Source: Phoronis australis
Taxonomy: Eukaryota; Phoronida; Phoronidae
Reading direction: 5' to 3'
Length of the DNA: 64,000 nt
Assembly (NCBI GenBank): GCA_002633005.1
Contig: NMRA01000191.1
Coordinates: 454,077 to 518,076 of the forward strand
Positions 1 to 41,160 of the stretch are shown piece by piece. Both the position numbers and the translations under genes were made by a program. Each line of letters begins with the position of its first letter. Position 1 is the first letter of the stretch. Below the pieces are notes generated by a model. The model worked only from the letters and a program-made list of their open reading frames with translations. It was not told where the DNA came from and ran no database searches.

Positions 1-632
1 TGAAAGGACATAGAACGGCATAGCAACGTTTCAAGGCACCAACAGTAGTACTAAAGCTGAAGTTGCTGAAAGTGATACAGATGTTATCCAAGATTTCCCA
101 AGAAAATCAATCACTTCCAAAATCTGAAACACCCAATTAACCTGAACAAGATAGGAACATTCTGAAACATGAGTGCATCATTTGTTAGCAGGAAAAGTAC
201 ATTATGGGCCACATTTCAAGAAAGAGAAAGAAGTATAGCTTTCAAAAACAGGTACGTGTTTTTTAAAAATACATTTTGGTGTTTTCCACGTGTGATTCAG
301 TATTATCACCAGTTGTTTTTTAACTTGTTCAGCCCCTTGACTGCCTAGGCCTTAGACAATACTGCTGACCCAGTAGAGACGATGATCATACTATAGGTAC
401 TTCATATGCCGGATACTTTTCGGCAAATTATGTTCCTATAAGTTTAGAAGTACCGCGTAGAGAGATGCCTCTGAGGAGGTCGTTAATGTTTTCATTTGTT
501 CCCAGTTTAAACAAATACTCCTGCAATCCTGTTTTTCGAACACTCCATTCAGTTGCCACATCGACACTGCTTGCGCTAAGGGATAATCCTATGGCGTTAT
601 ACTGTGGGTGTGATTTTAAAGCACTTTAAGTC

Positions 633-1128
633 NNNNNNNNNNNNNNNNNNNNNNNNNNNNNNNNNNNNNNNNNNNNNNNNNNNNNNNNNNNNNNNNNNNN
701 NNNNNNNNNNNNNNNNNNNNNNNNNNNNNNNNNNNNNNNNNNNNNNNNNNNNNNNNNNNNNNNNNNNNNNNNNNNNNNNNNNNNNNNNNNNNNNNNNNNN
801 NNNNNNNNNNNNNNNNNNNNNNNNNNNNNNNNNNNNNNNNNNNNNNNNNNNNNNNNNNNNNNNNNNNNNNNNNNNNNNNNNNNNNNNNNNNNNNNNNNNN
901 NNNNNNNNNNNNNNNNNNNNNNNNNNNNNNNNNNNNNNNNNNNNNNNNNNNNNNNNNNNNNNNNNNNNNNNNNNNNNNNNNNNNNNNNNNNNNNNNNNNN
1001 NNNNNNNNNNNNNNNNNNNNNNNNNNNNNNNNNNNNNNNNNNNNNNNNNNNNNNNNNNNNNNNNNNNNNNNNNNNNNNNNNNNNNNNNNNNNNNNNNNNN
1101 NNNNNNNNNNNNNNNNNNNNNNNNNNNN
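633..1128. other. assembly gap (496 N)
   Basis: Run of N. The open frames crossing it are artefacts. Confidence 0.99.
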
Positions 1129-1588
1129 TAATGTGAGTGTAATATTGTTCAATACAATGGCACTGATGGGACCATATTACTTGTTTTACAAAAAAGTCAC
1201 CAAAACTGTTGTTTTTACAAATATAAGTTTACTAAGCTCTTTGGTGATTATTAGGTAACTTCAAACTCAAATTTCTCAAAAATGTGCAACTTTATATGTG
1301 GGAACTTTTTAGATTTTGAAAACACTCTAATAAATGAACTAAAAAACACCAAAATAAAATTGCCCCCCTAAAGTACTCACAAAAACCATTTTCTAGAGGC
1401 CCTACAAAATCTGGCCCACCGACTATGCCTGAATTGTTTCTACTGTGTGTACTGTGTAGTTCTGTAGATTAGAAAGCACTGTTTTTAACTATTACGTGTG
1501 TTCAGTCAACTTTATTTTCCATGAAATTGGGTTCCCTGTCAACTGTTTAGTTTTCATTTTTCTGGTGGCGGGTTGCATGTTGCATTCT

Positions 1589-1700
1589 TGGTACTAGTCG
1601 CATATAATGAAACCACATTTTGAGAACCAGCCTGTTGCCCGTTATTCAACGGGGAAAACTGGTTCTCAAAATGCAGGTACGTTACATCCGACAACTAACG
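1589..1700. repeat. fold-back (hairpin) element, copy 1
   Basis: Short inverted repeat whose arms carry TTTTGAGAACCAG and CTGGTTCTCAAAA around a loop with gcccgttattcaacgg. Same family as the copies at 38271 and 53480. Confidence 0.65.
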
Positions 1701-2369
1701 CATTCTTTAGAACCAGCCACTTTTAATCCCAGTCAGGTATTATGTTCAATATTATCCAACATGCCAGATACTTGATTATTTATGAGGAACTAAATTCGAA
1801 GCAATGCACTAGTCTGATGGCAAATATACAGATATACGAACATTTAATCCTGATAATGTTATTAAAGTTTGGCATATTGGTGTTTTTGTTGATATTCAAA
1901 AGTTAAAAGTAAAGGCTACTGATAAAAGTTAAAAACTAACTTAGACAATGGTTGTATAGTTCCCCGTGGTGTATTTGCTATTTATATTACAATTCAAAGT
2001 GACATAAATGGTTCAGCAAATGGACCACACCTTGGTTTTGCATTTACTTCCATTCAGTTATCATGAGTGATTGTTGCAGTCTGTGTGCAATAAGCAAGTA
2101 CAATATTGGAAGTGAATGGAAAACTGAGATGCAGACCTTTGCTTGGCCATTCACGTCACTTTGTATTATTCCATGGATAGTAAATACATGCCAGGGGAAC
2201 AGAATTCAATGTGGAAAATATCTTTCTAAGGTGGTCTGTTTTTTTAAAAAGCTGTTTCGTGCCTCTCTTACGGTGAGGGTTAAAATTACACTAAACACCG
2301 CCTCATCAAACGTGTAGCCTTTACTTTTAAGATAGACGTTAGCTAGACACGTGCATGCTTATGTTCTAG

Positions 2370-5300
2370 ACGGTGCCTCCTGCTTCAGACGAAGCAGATT
2401 TCTTCAATTCTGCACCTGAGGACACATCTGGATTTGGCATGGATGACGTAAGATTTTCTTGATTACCACCAAATCTGTAGGCACTTCTGAGAAGAAGGGA
2501 TATCCCTGTTTTGTAGCTTACTGGATAGTATGGTGTCGAATTGTTGTGTATTTTTGGTGTAAAATCCAACTGATTTTGTTTTATTTGCATTGCTGACCTC
2601 ATTGGTTCACAAGGAAAAAGTAACCCAGACTGTCACGTCACACTGCTAGGGTGACATGTTTATTATTTTAATTTTCATGCCAGGCACAGTTTTCTCCTAG
2701 TTACGTTTGGCTAGAAAAGCATGCTCTTCCCTGTATCAATTGTATTTGTTTGAATATCGGATGCTATACTTTCACTTCCCCAAAACGAAATATACTCAGC
2801 TCTGCATTATCCGAACCCAGTGAATGTGGCCGACCCTTTCGACGCGTTCAGTGTGTTGCAAGTTTGCGTGGCTTTCTACTTCAGCAACTGCCAGAACAGA
2901 ATGGTCCAAGCGATGCCTACTCTGCCATTAGCTCAGTAGACCGAGAACGGCAAGAACCTGAGAAGCTGAAGCAATGGAAGGCAGAACAGAAGGAAATGTT
3001 GACCAAGAAGGGTAAGTCGGGGCAAACTGCCCCCAGGCATGGGCGGCGCATCACAGGGGTGCTGGGGGCTGTAACCTTCACTTTTTCAGTGCTTTGCCCC
3101 CCATGCTAGGGGACTTATAAATATTGTTTTCACTTCTATTCGTTGAATTGGTGACCTATTATGCTCTATCTAATGTTTTAATGTTTTACTTAGTGGTGTA
3201 GTGGTTGAAGTTATTTGGGTCTTCAGGGTGGTAAGTACTACTCTGACAAAATGTCTTTCAATTTTGTTGACGGTTGTTAATCCATCTGGTTTTTTTACTT
3301 TAACGTTTATTGCTGGGGATTACAAAGATCCCTGCCTGTTGAAATAAAGACAGCTTAACAAAGGCTTTATGCGGGAATTTTGTAGGAGATTTTAGATGTA
3401 CACCCATCATTTTGAAAGGAATTGGGCATTGTGGTGCCAAAGATGAGTTGATTAGTTTGTACGTAAGACTGCATATGTGTGCTTTTGGAAGTCCAAAAAT
3501 CACAAATACTGCCTGTGAACTCCAGTCCATATGTAATACTACTGCAGAAAACTATAAGTGTACACTTGGCTCAGTTCATAATTTAATTTGTTTCTTCTGA
3601 CAAATGTGTAATCAAAACGAAATCAGCATTTAAATATATACGAGTGCCACATTCTCTGAGTTGTTGCGTTTCTGAAATGCATTCATTGTGTTATTTTACA
3701 GACGCTGATGAAGAAGAAAAAATTAGTGAGTGGCAAGTGACAGCCAGGCAAGAACTTCAGGACTGGTACAAGCACCAGAACGAACAGGTGGAGAAAACAA
3801 AGGTGTCCAACAGGTAGGCCATCTCACTGAGCTTTGGGAACAGGTTTGTGCTGGTGACCTGATAGGTCAACATCTGGCACTTGTTTCAGCCCAATAATTT
3901 CTTGTCCATTTGTCTGTGCAGAAAAAACTGGTAGTCATCAGATCAGTTTTAAAATTGAACTTAGGAAATTGAAAAATAACTGTTTATGCTAAAGGTCATG
4001 TTTTGCAGTTGTGTTTGCTGTGCATTGCTTTGTTACTGCAATTATTTTTAAGTTTGTCACTCTAATATGATCAAAGACTGCTGTTATTAACAAAATTGAA
4101 CTCTCCGAGACACTCAGTAAAATTACGTCTAACCAGTGACCTTGCGAACACCGGGCCCCTCTACACCTCAACTACTTTTTTCAACATTTTGTCAGCTCAT
4201 GACACGATGATCGTGGGTTGAGAGCTGAAGAAAACATCATTAAAGGCATTTACTGTGCATTGGAGCCTGCCATACATTCTGTAGACGTGAGAACTTTGCC
4301 AAAATGCAAAGCGTGTATTAGAAGGAAACATGCGAACACACTAGCTTTAGTCGCAAGACTCTTTAGTCTACACAACTCAGCCCTGGTATTCAACAGAACA
4401 CTGAATAGTGAAGGCACGCTTTTATTAGAAAACAGGTTGCTTCTGGCTTCCTATTTGATTTGGCATGGCAATTGACATTTTTCAAAAATTGGCATTTTAT
4501 TTTATTATTTGGCCAGAACATGCATCTGTTAATAGGTGATGTAGCACAATTTTGTTCTGTAATTGAATGTCTGATGACGGTGTTGCCCTAACCGATTCTA
4601 GAAATAATACGAATATTGAGATCTAACACAATGACATCATTCAGTCAGCAAAGCTAGACCACAGTGCCCCCTTTTGAAATCGTGGAGCATCATTGTTAGT
4701 AACCCTGCACTAACACTTCTACTGCACAATCCTCACTATTGTATACTTTCTTTTGCCACGCTTATAGGATTGCCAACAAGTGAGTAATTCCTATGGCGTT
4801 TGTTGTTGCGGTCACCTGGTGCAAGGTGTTAGCCTGTTGTAGTTTTGGTTGTGTTTGTCGATATGGAGATGGTGGTTGCATAATTGTGTACTACCCACGA
4901 ATCTTAAATAAGTTCAGAAAAAGGTTCTCCATCAGAGAAATTGCTTGTAGCTGACCTCTTTAGGAATTTCCCTTCTGAGCCTCGTCACTTGTGGTTTGTG
5001 GTAGATATTAGTCCACATGTATTGTTTGTGCAATTGAAGTACTGTAGATATTCAATGTTAAGCGCAATTTACATTGGAGTGAAAAGTACAGTTGTCTGCA
5101 TTGGCCATACGTCACATCATTGTCAATCGGCAAAAACATTTCGGCTTTTTGTAGCAACTGTACACAGTTTACAACTGAAAATTTGTTCTCTTCTAGTGCC
5201 CTGTTACAAGTGAATATTTCAATCTGTTGTTCTTTGTATCTTATTGAGGATTCATTACATCGATACTGGGAGCAGTCATGCCCATAAGAGAACACTTCAT

Positions 5301-6076
5301 ATGTAGTCTTGTGCAGATGATGCATTGCATTGACCTAAAAATGTAAGAACGAGTGATTAAGTGAGATCTGGCGAGATGAGAGGCAACATAGTTTACACAG
5401 GGCACTTCATTTCATAACTAATTAATCGTACTGTAAATCTTATTGATAGATGTGCTGTGTATATGCAGTCATTTATGAGAAAAACACAACTACACTTGTT
5501 ACCGAACTTTCAAAGGTTAGAGAAAGGAGTGACTAAGTTCGTTCCGGTCTCGTTTGTCACTCCGATGACTCGTTCTAGTAAGACATGTCTCTCTCGCTTG
5601 GACCTATAAATTACCATGCAACTGGCGTGTCGGTTTCACTAGATGAGTAATTGATTGCGCACTGTAGCAGTCACACTGAGGGAAGAGAACTACTTTATGT
5701 GCACATTTTAGTCCCTGATATGAGTAAGATAATAGCCTTATGTAGCAAATGTTAGAATAGGTTCTTTTAAAATTCTTTGACAATACAGAATGTAACATTA
5801 ATTCTCTGCCTCTTCACAACTGTGAAAATACCTCTTGGTTTTTCTCATCTCAATTTCCAATGATTGGCTATTTGGTTTCTAAACTTGCACCTTTGTCATT
5901 ACAGAGAGGCAGAAGCAGAATTCGTCAAGGACAGGGACGAATCAGTGCCAGGGCAGGACTGGGAACGCATTGCTCGCCTGTGTGAATTCAACCCAAAAAA
6001 TTCCAAGAACACAAAAGATGTTTCAAGGATGCGATCAATACTGCTTCAGCTTAAACAAACACCTTTAGTCCGCTAA
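2370..6076 (+). CDS. CLTA/CLTB-like: clathrin light chain, 3' part (N-terminus not in view)
   Basis: Light subunit of clathrin; its central helix binds the heavy-chain hub and regulates coat assembly. I assembled five exons: 2370-2447, 2885-3011, 3702-3813, 4768-4779 and 5905-6076. They total 501 nt (166 codons plus stop), all with AG/GT borders and matching phases. The order seen is an acidic N-terminal stretch, a SDAYSAISSVDRE block, a KQWKAEQKEML / EWQVTARQELQDWY coiled coil (the heavy-chain-binding region of the family), then the typical C-terminus DWERIARLCEFNPK ... KDVSRMRSILLQLKQTP. Vertebrate light chains are about 210-250 aa, so some 40-70 residues, including the start and the conserved Hip1R-binding segment, should lie further upstream or in the N gap at 633-1128. 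The first exon listed is the least certain, because its sequence is only loosely light-chain-like. The three C-terminal coding exons are secure. Confidence 0.9.
4768..4779 (+). CDS. 12-nt microexon of clathrin light chain
   Basis: The sequence cttatag | 12 nt | gtgagt has perfect splice borders. It starts and ends in the phase needed to join AAC-AG at 3813 to A-GAG at 5905. With it the protein reads VSNRIANKEAEAEF. Without it the frame is still open (VSNREAEAEF). Vertebrate light chains start the corresponding region with NNRIADK, which supports real coding use. Because it is in frame it could be an optional cassette. Confidence 0.75.
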
Positions 6077-6334
6077 CAGAAAAAAATACAGTCCAGTTGT
6101 CATAGTACAGCAATTACAAATTACCTTTAGTAGATCTCCGAGACGTCGGTGACTTCTTCAATAGGACTATGTAGTTTACCAGACATCTATTGCTAATTTA
6201 TGATGATTAGCACCAATTTTCGTCAGTTTGGGTCTGTCGCAGGTGGCAGGATTAAAGCAACGTATAGTCGATTATGTGTCATTAAATTGATGTTGTATAT
6301 ATGTGTAATCTGGCATTAAAAAGTTCTGTTTATG
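6077..6334 (+). other. clathrin light chain 3' UTR with poly(A) signal
   Basis: Sequence after the stop codon. An ATTAAA hexamer lies at 6315-6320, and no earlier AATAAA is visible, so the mRNA probably ends near 6335-6345, at the edge of a transposon. Confidence 0.45.
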
Positions 6335-6598
6335 TACAGTACTTGTCAAAAGTATTCAGACAAAATGACCACAGACTTCCCTGCAATGATGGCTGAGTGG
6401 AAGCAGACTTCAATGCCAAGTAGTCATTCCCCATGCAGACCGAGAATTAAGGCAAATTAACAAGTTTATAAGGTTGCCAAGCCATCCTATAACGAGAATT
6501 TCGCCATTTAGTTATTACCAGTCTGTTTGTTGTTCATGAATTAACTGTCGTGACTGGGAAAATGGGGTTATGCTTGATTACTTTTGTCTTGTACTGTA
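6335..6598. mobile_element. Tc1/mariner-like MITE
   Basis: 264 bp with terminal repeats TACAGTACttgtCAAAAGT and ACTTTTGtcttGTACTGTA. TA ends fit TA target duplication. It sits right after the clathrin light chain poly(A) signal. A diverged relative lies at about 13231-13457. Confidence 0.6.
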
Positions 6599-6899
6599 AA
6601 CTCAAAGTGGAAGTCATAACCTTGTTAGTGAGCGTTAAGAAATTAAATCTGTTCGAAAGCCAACAGGTGGCAGCATCTCTTCAACACATACGTCTCTTAG
6701 TTTCACCACAGTTTGTGAGTTAGTTAAAAAATAATCCATAACCAAATACTTAGTTGAAAACTAAAGTCACCAACATGTAGGTGCTGAGTAGAATCCATGC
6801 CGATTGATTTCAGTTGTCAAGTAATTTACTATTTAGTTCTAATAACTTCAAACATTCATGTTTTTTGTGCCACACATTTATATTGATGTGGGTGCATTT

Positions 6900-7800
6900 T
6901 GCCATCGTCTCTGTCTGTACGTCCTGGCATCTGGAGCTGTATCTCCTAAACCCTTAACAGGATCGGGATGAGATTTGGCTGACATGTTCCCAAGAAGCTG
7001 AACGGATAGCGACGAATTTCGGGGAGTTCCGACTATCGGTGTGCTCCCCAGTAGCAATTTCAGCTTTTTACGTTCATCTCTGTATCTTTTTATGTTTACC
7101 TCTGTATCTTCAAAAGTCCTCAGTGGATTTTCACAAAATTTGGCACATAGGCATTAGTTAGTGAGATGATGCTATCGTACCGTTTTCAGACAGATTCAAA
7201 GTATTTTGCACCACCTGGGGGGCATTTTTACTGTTTTCGAGTCTGTTTTTGGCGTTCGCCCCTCTATCAACCAAACCAGTCTAAGGATGATTGTGAAAAT
7301 TGGCATATATAGTGTGAAGAGAATGGTTGACGATGATTTTCCAATGACTTTGGCTACTGTGGCGGCTCCTAGCGGCAGTTTTTTTTGCACCCATAGCTGT
7401 ATCTCCTAAACCTATTGCAGGATCTTAATTAAATTTAGCTGGTGCATTTGTATGAAGTTGACAATGGACGACTGCTTTCAGACGGATCCTACGAATGCTG
7501 TGCCCCCTATTGGCAATTTCATTTTTTCTGTTTTTGTCCTATTCAGAAGTACCTCGACGGATTTTTATGAAATTTGGTAAAAAGCTTTCAATTAAGAAAT
7601 GATATGTTCTCATTTCGAATGGTTTCGATGTATTTGGGCCATCTAGTGGACATTTTTATGATACAAATAAAGGCACCTAGAAGCACACCATTTACGATTC
7701 ATTCGTGGGTGCATTTCAATGCTTTGCGTTGCTGTTGTTGCTATTCATGGACAAAGGATTTCCTAATAATTAAGATCATTGCAAACAAGATCTACTTTCC
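6900..7800. repeat. degenerate tandem-like repeat, intergenic
   Basis: The module AGCTGTATCTCCTAAACC occurs at about 6934 and 7395. Each is followed by GGAT-type sequence and a (T)GAAATTTGG(C/T) module. Weak open frames on both strands come from this repeat. Confidence 0.4.
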
Positions 7801-8328
7801 CAGGAAAAAATAAGTAACACGGCATGTTCTTGTGATACATAACAATGTTGGACCCTTGTGTTTTTCCACTTGGAGCTTTCTGTAGTTTCCAATGTTACCA
7901 TTAAGAGCCCCGTTTTCCAAAGGCTGCAGGAGTACCTACAGAATCTCCAAAGAACAGTATTTTTGAAAATGACATTAGGAGAACCAGTTTCCTGTTAAAC
8001 AAGAGACTTAGGTGTTATCCCCTAGTTCTTAAAATCTAAACCAATTTATCTCATTTACCGTCTCTTATGAAGAGGTCTTATTAAAGATAAGCCCACAAAT
8101 ACCCGTGAACACCCAGATAAATCTAGTGCTGAACAAGTGACTTGGAAGGATAACGTTACTGGGCTGAATGCTTCAGGTTTCCATAACTGGGTAATAGTCA
8201 CAGGGTACTGGATTTTGAGTATCAGTTGATGCCTGTTGTTCAGTGGAAGAAACTGACTCAACAGGTGGGGCCCCTATAACTATTGCCATTCCTCACAAGA
8301 CAAACATCTCGAGCTTCATAGAATTGAA

Positions 8329-8440
8329 CAGTGCATGGTTCACCTTCCAGATTATTGCCATTTAACTACAAAAGGTTTATGGAATATACAGTCCATTTCT
8401 CTCAACAAACTACCATAAAATGACTTCCAAGGGAGAGGCA
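8329..8440 (+). repeat. degenerate fragment of the intronic SINE-like family
   Basis: GTGCATGGTTCACC ... GGTTTATGGAATATACAGTCC matches the 5' part of the copies at 12622 and 23318. Confidence 0.45.
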
Positions 8441-8726
8441 GAACACCCGTTTAGCAAATAGTTTCATAAGAACAATTCCAGGAATTTAAAATACCCGGTA
8501 GATAATCTTTTTCTGAAAATGTCAAAATCTTCCAATAACCAAGTTATTTCATCCCCATATTTGCTGTATTCACCCAAAAATTCTCTGGGATGATTCGTTC
8601 CATGTTCGCTTATGATGTACAATCATTCAAGAGCAAACGACGGGCAACACTCCTAGTTTTCAGCATCGTACTTTTTAAAAATCCACGATGGTCTAGTTCC
8701 ACTATCATAGTCAATGTCCTCTTTAT

Positions 8727-8734
8727 TATTTACA
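8727..8734 (-). promoter_or_regulatory. second UGUAAAUA element near the 3' end
   Basis: Perfect UGUANAUA match. It is in the mRNA only if the AATAAA at 8722-8727, which overlaps it by one base, is used. Confidence 0.35.
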
Positions 8735-8779
8735 CTCACTAAAGACTGCAAGACAGACAAAACAAATACTTCAGAGAAA

Positions 8780-11007
8780 GCTCATGAACGAACCTTTATT
8801 ATAATCACTAGCGAAAAACACAAAAATTATACAATGGATTCCTTTATACAACCATTTACAGTAACACTACATCTACTACATTAAAATGTTACACTGAAAT
8901 CTACACCGAGAAAGCAAAGTGTTTATTCACACAAACAATGATTTCAACCATTAAATAATTACACAAAAACGAAATTTGAAGATGAATGAACTTTCCTTTC
9001 AATTCTGTACAAGGCATTTCAGATGGGCTATTTAAGAAAAATGTACAAATTGAAGAAGTAAATATACAGCCTAGAAATTATTTACGATTTATACAGAAAA
9101 AAATATAGACACGAGTGTTGCAGTGTACTATAATCCCGAGTTCCACTCATCTTTACATTATACAAAAATGACTTGTTTATTGCGAGAACGCGTAGCTCTC
9201 CAGCACACCAGGTGACTTCCATAGTAAAATAAATAATTTCTTTACAAGATGTACACTTTACACTATACAGAAATTTACAGCCAGGCAGATTATGATTACA
9301 GTAGACTGTAAGAAGTGTCCAAACTGACAGGAGTGTGCTCTGGAGCGAAAATCGAATGCAAATGTGAACGTGGAAAAACTAAATCTATTATGGTTGTACC
9401 TAGTGCCTAGGCTACCACATGAAGACTACCACAATTGTTTATTAACATATAACAGTCACCCATGGATGGACACAACACAAAGTCAGCCCAGTGAATTCAG
9501 GTTGCACAAAATTACAATTTACAAATTTACACTCTTTCATCTATGCTTTACACTATGTTTACAGGTTACACGGACAGTACTAAAATAGTATAATTTAAAC
9601 TCTTGCCTATCACAAACACTCCCCACTGGTATAATTACAGAAAGCCGAATACATTTTTCTCCCAACACACACATGAGCCTCCCTAAATTATACAGTAGGT
9701 AATCACGGCTGGCGCCTACATAGGCCCCCCTTGATGCACACGCAGTACTGATACTGAGGAGGAAAAGAAAGGTACACGTGAAAGTTATGAAACCAACGGC
9801 TACCCCTTGGGCTTTAAGACATTCTAAACAACCTTGCATACCTAGAAATTTACAGAGACCCTCATTGGAGTGATGTACAATTTTTACAAATGGCTCTTAA
9901 CAAAACATGGCCCATTTATACAACATGGTGGTATCAAAAATCGAGTTTCACAACTGTTCATAAGACTATACAAGCTTAGCACCACTCACGCCAATAACCA
10001 AATGTTTGCTATTTTACAGCTAGAAAGTCGTTTTTTTACATTGGGCAAACTCAACATCAACTAGACCAAATGTACAAATCAGTTTGAAAAAATAGTGCAT
10101 TTCACGTCTTATCTAATTGACACTGACCCTCTCATTTCCATTAATGTACAAATGCATTGGCACGCATGGGTTGTCGCCATGAAGAGTCTGTTGAATGAGC
10201 GAAAAATTATTCACATCCCAAGGGGCCGCGCAGAGACTGCACGTGAAATTTACATACTTACATTTGTCTTATTTACAATTTACATAGGATCAACAGGCTC
10301 ATGAAGAAAATGCAAAGTGAAATATTGAACAACAATCGACTACGGGTGGACGTGTCAGGAAAAAACCATGAAGCCTATTTCGTTATTTCATTACGGACAT
10401 AAGACCTAAACTAACTCTACGTTGGATGGTACAACGTAAATACAACCAGCAAGAAATAATACCAGCCCTAGTACAATAAACACTCACAACCGAGAAATGG
10501 ATACAACTGAAATAATACGAAGGGGGTGGTTAACAGACAACTCAAAGGAAACATCTAAACCCAGTGCAACAAATAAACAACCTGCCTATTCAGTAGCCAC
10601 CCTATTACCTCAACTTTGGCATACAACATCTGATGGAAATTTTAAACAAATACTAAGTATGGGCATGTGATGGCGCATCTGTGGCATGCAGAGGAGTACA
10701 TTCAAATAAATCGGACCAGACATCAGACCAAACTGAATGAATGACAGTAGCTGATAAAGTTTCATGAGCCTACGGTAAACTACAAAATTTATAGTGTATT
10801 CAACTACGTAAATGCAATTACTGACACACGCATGGACCAAGTAAACTAAATGACGTATTGTAAAAAAAGATCAAACAAAACTGATCTCAAACCGTGCCAT
10901 GGCATCTTGACAAGTGGTCCGACTCAAATGAACATCACCTCAACAATTTCTACCGAAGTGGTATCACAAATAACCCAAGAACATCAGTAATCGCCCCTGC
11001 TCCCCGG
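8780..11007 (-). other. Pumilio 3' UTR (inferred)
   Basis: About 2.2 kb downstream of the stop with no recognisable transposon, in contrast to the rest of the window. AATAAA hexamers on the minus strand lie at 8795-8800 and 8722-8727; the first is my preferred poly(A) signal. UGUA occurs about 50 times on the transcript strand by my hand count. Confidence 0.55.
10270..10277 (-). promoter_or_regulatory. Pumilio response element (UGUAAAUA)
   Basis: A perfect match to UGUANAUA on the Pumilio mRNA strand, inside the inferred 3' UTR of the Pumilio gene itself. The binding motif is established for the family; use here is inferred. Confidence 0.5.
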
Positions 11008-40697
<29,690 letters not shown>

Positions 40698-40699
40698 GA

Positions 40700-41160
40700 A
40701 AAGTTCATTCTACCACTCTGAAATCGGATGGGAGTAAAACGATAGCTCATGAAGTAAAACGACGAGGCATAAATGGAAAACAAACAAATCGACTGTCATC
40801 ACAAGAAAAGAATATGGCGGATGTTATGGTTTTGAAGACGGAGAGGAATATCGAATCTTGCAAAGAAGGTACCAATTTTTCACAACCTCAGGGGTCCACA
40901 ATCACCACAAATTTCAGTGGAAATTATATGCATAGTTTCAATCTTTAAAACACAAAAGCTTACCGCGATGACATTGGATTTTGCAGCCACCTTTACTTTA
41001 CCCGCAACATGGCGACATTTTCTGTCTATCACACAGCATTCTGGGAAGAGGATGTGTGACGTCACTGTGGCGGGAGTACCTGGGGGTCACTTACATGCAA
41101 GTGCCGCGCCGTTGTGCCAGTGTGCCGTGAAAAGGGTATCTCAAATGGCCTAAGTCCTCA
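40700..41160 (-). promoter_or_regulatory. probable Pumilio promoter and 5' UTR region
   Basis: Upstream of the Pumilio start. It contains a perfect CRE palindrome TGACGTCA at 41057-41064 and ATGGCG-type motifs (40814, 41010) resembling YY1 sites. No TATA box is obvious. The exact transcription start cannot be seen. Confidence 0.35.

Larger units (their letters stand above)
1..2369. other. upstream of the visible clathrin light chain exons
   Basis: Presumed intron or 5' region of the clathrin gene. Contains an N gap and one fold-back element. I found no exon matching the missing N-terminus. Confidence 0.4.

Noticed and set aside
604-1152. Long open frames over N runs (also at 29.1-29.9 kb and 47.9-49.1 kb)
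   Set aside because: They consist almost wholly of undetermined bases, so the absence of stops is an artefact.
7196-7409. Overlapping 64-67 codon frames on both strands
   Set aside because: Inside a degenerate repeat with no family match.
9000-10200. Counting all UGUAxAUx words as Pumilio sites
   Set aside because: Most are UGUA(A/U)A followed by other than UA, so only two meet the full 8-nt consensus.
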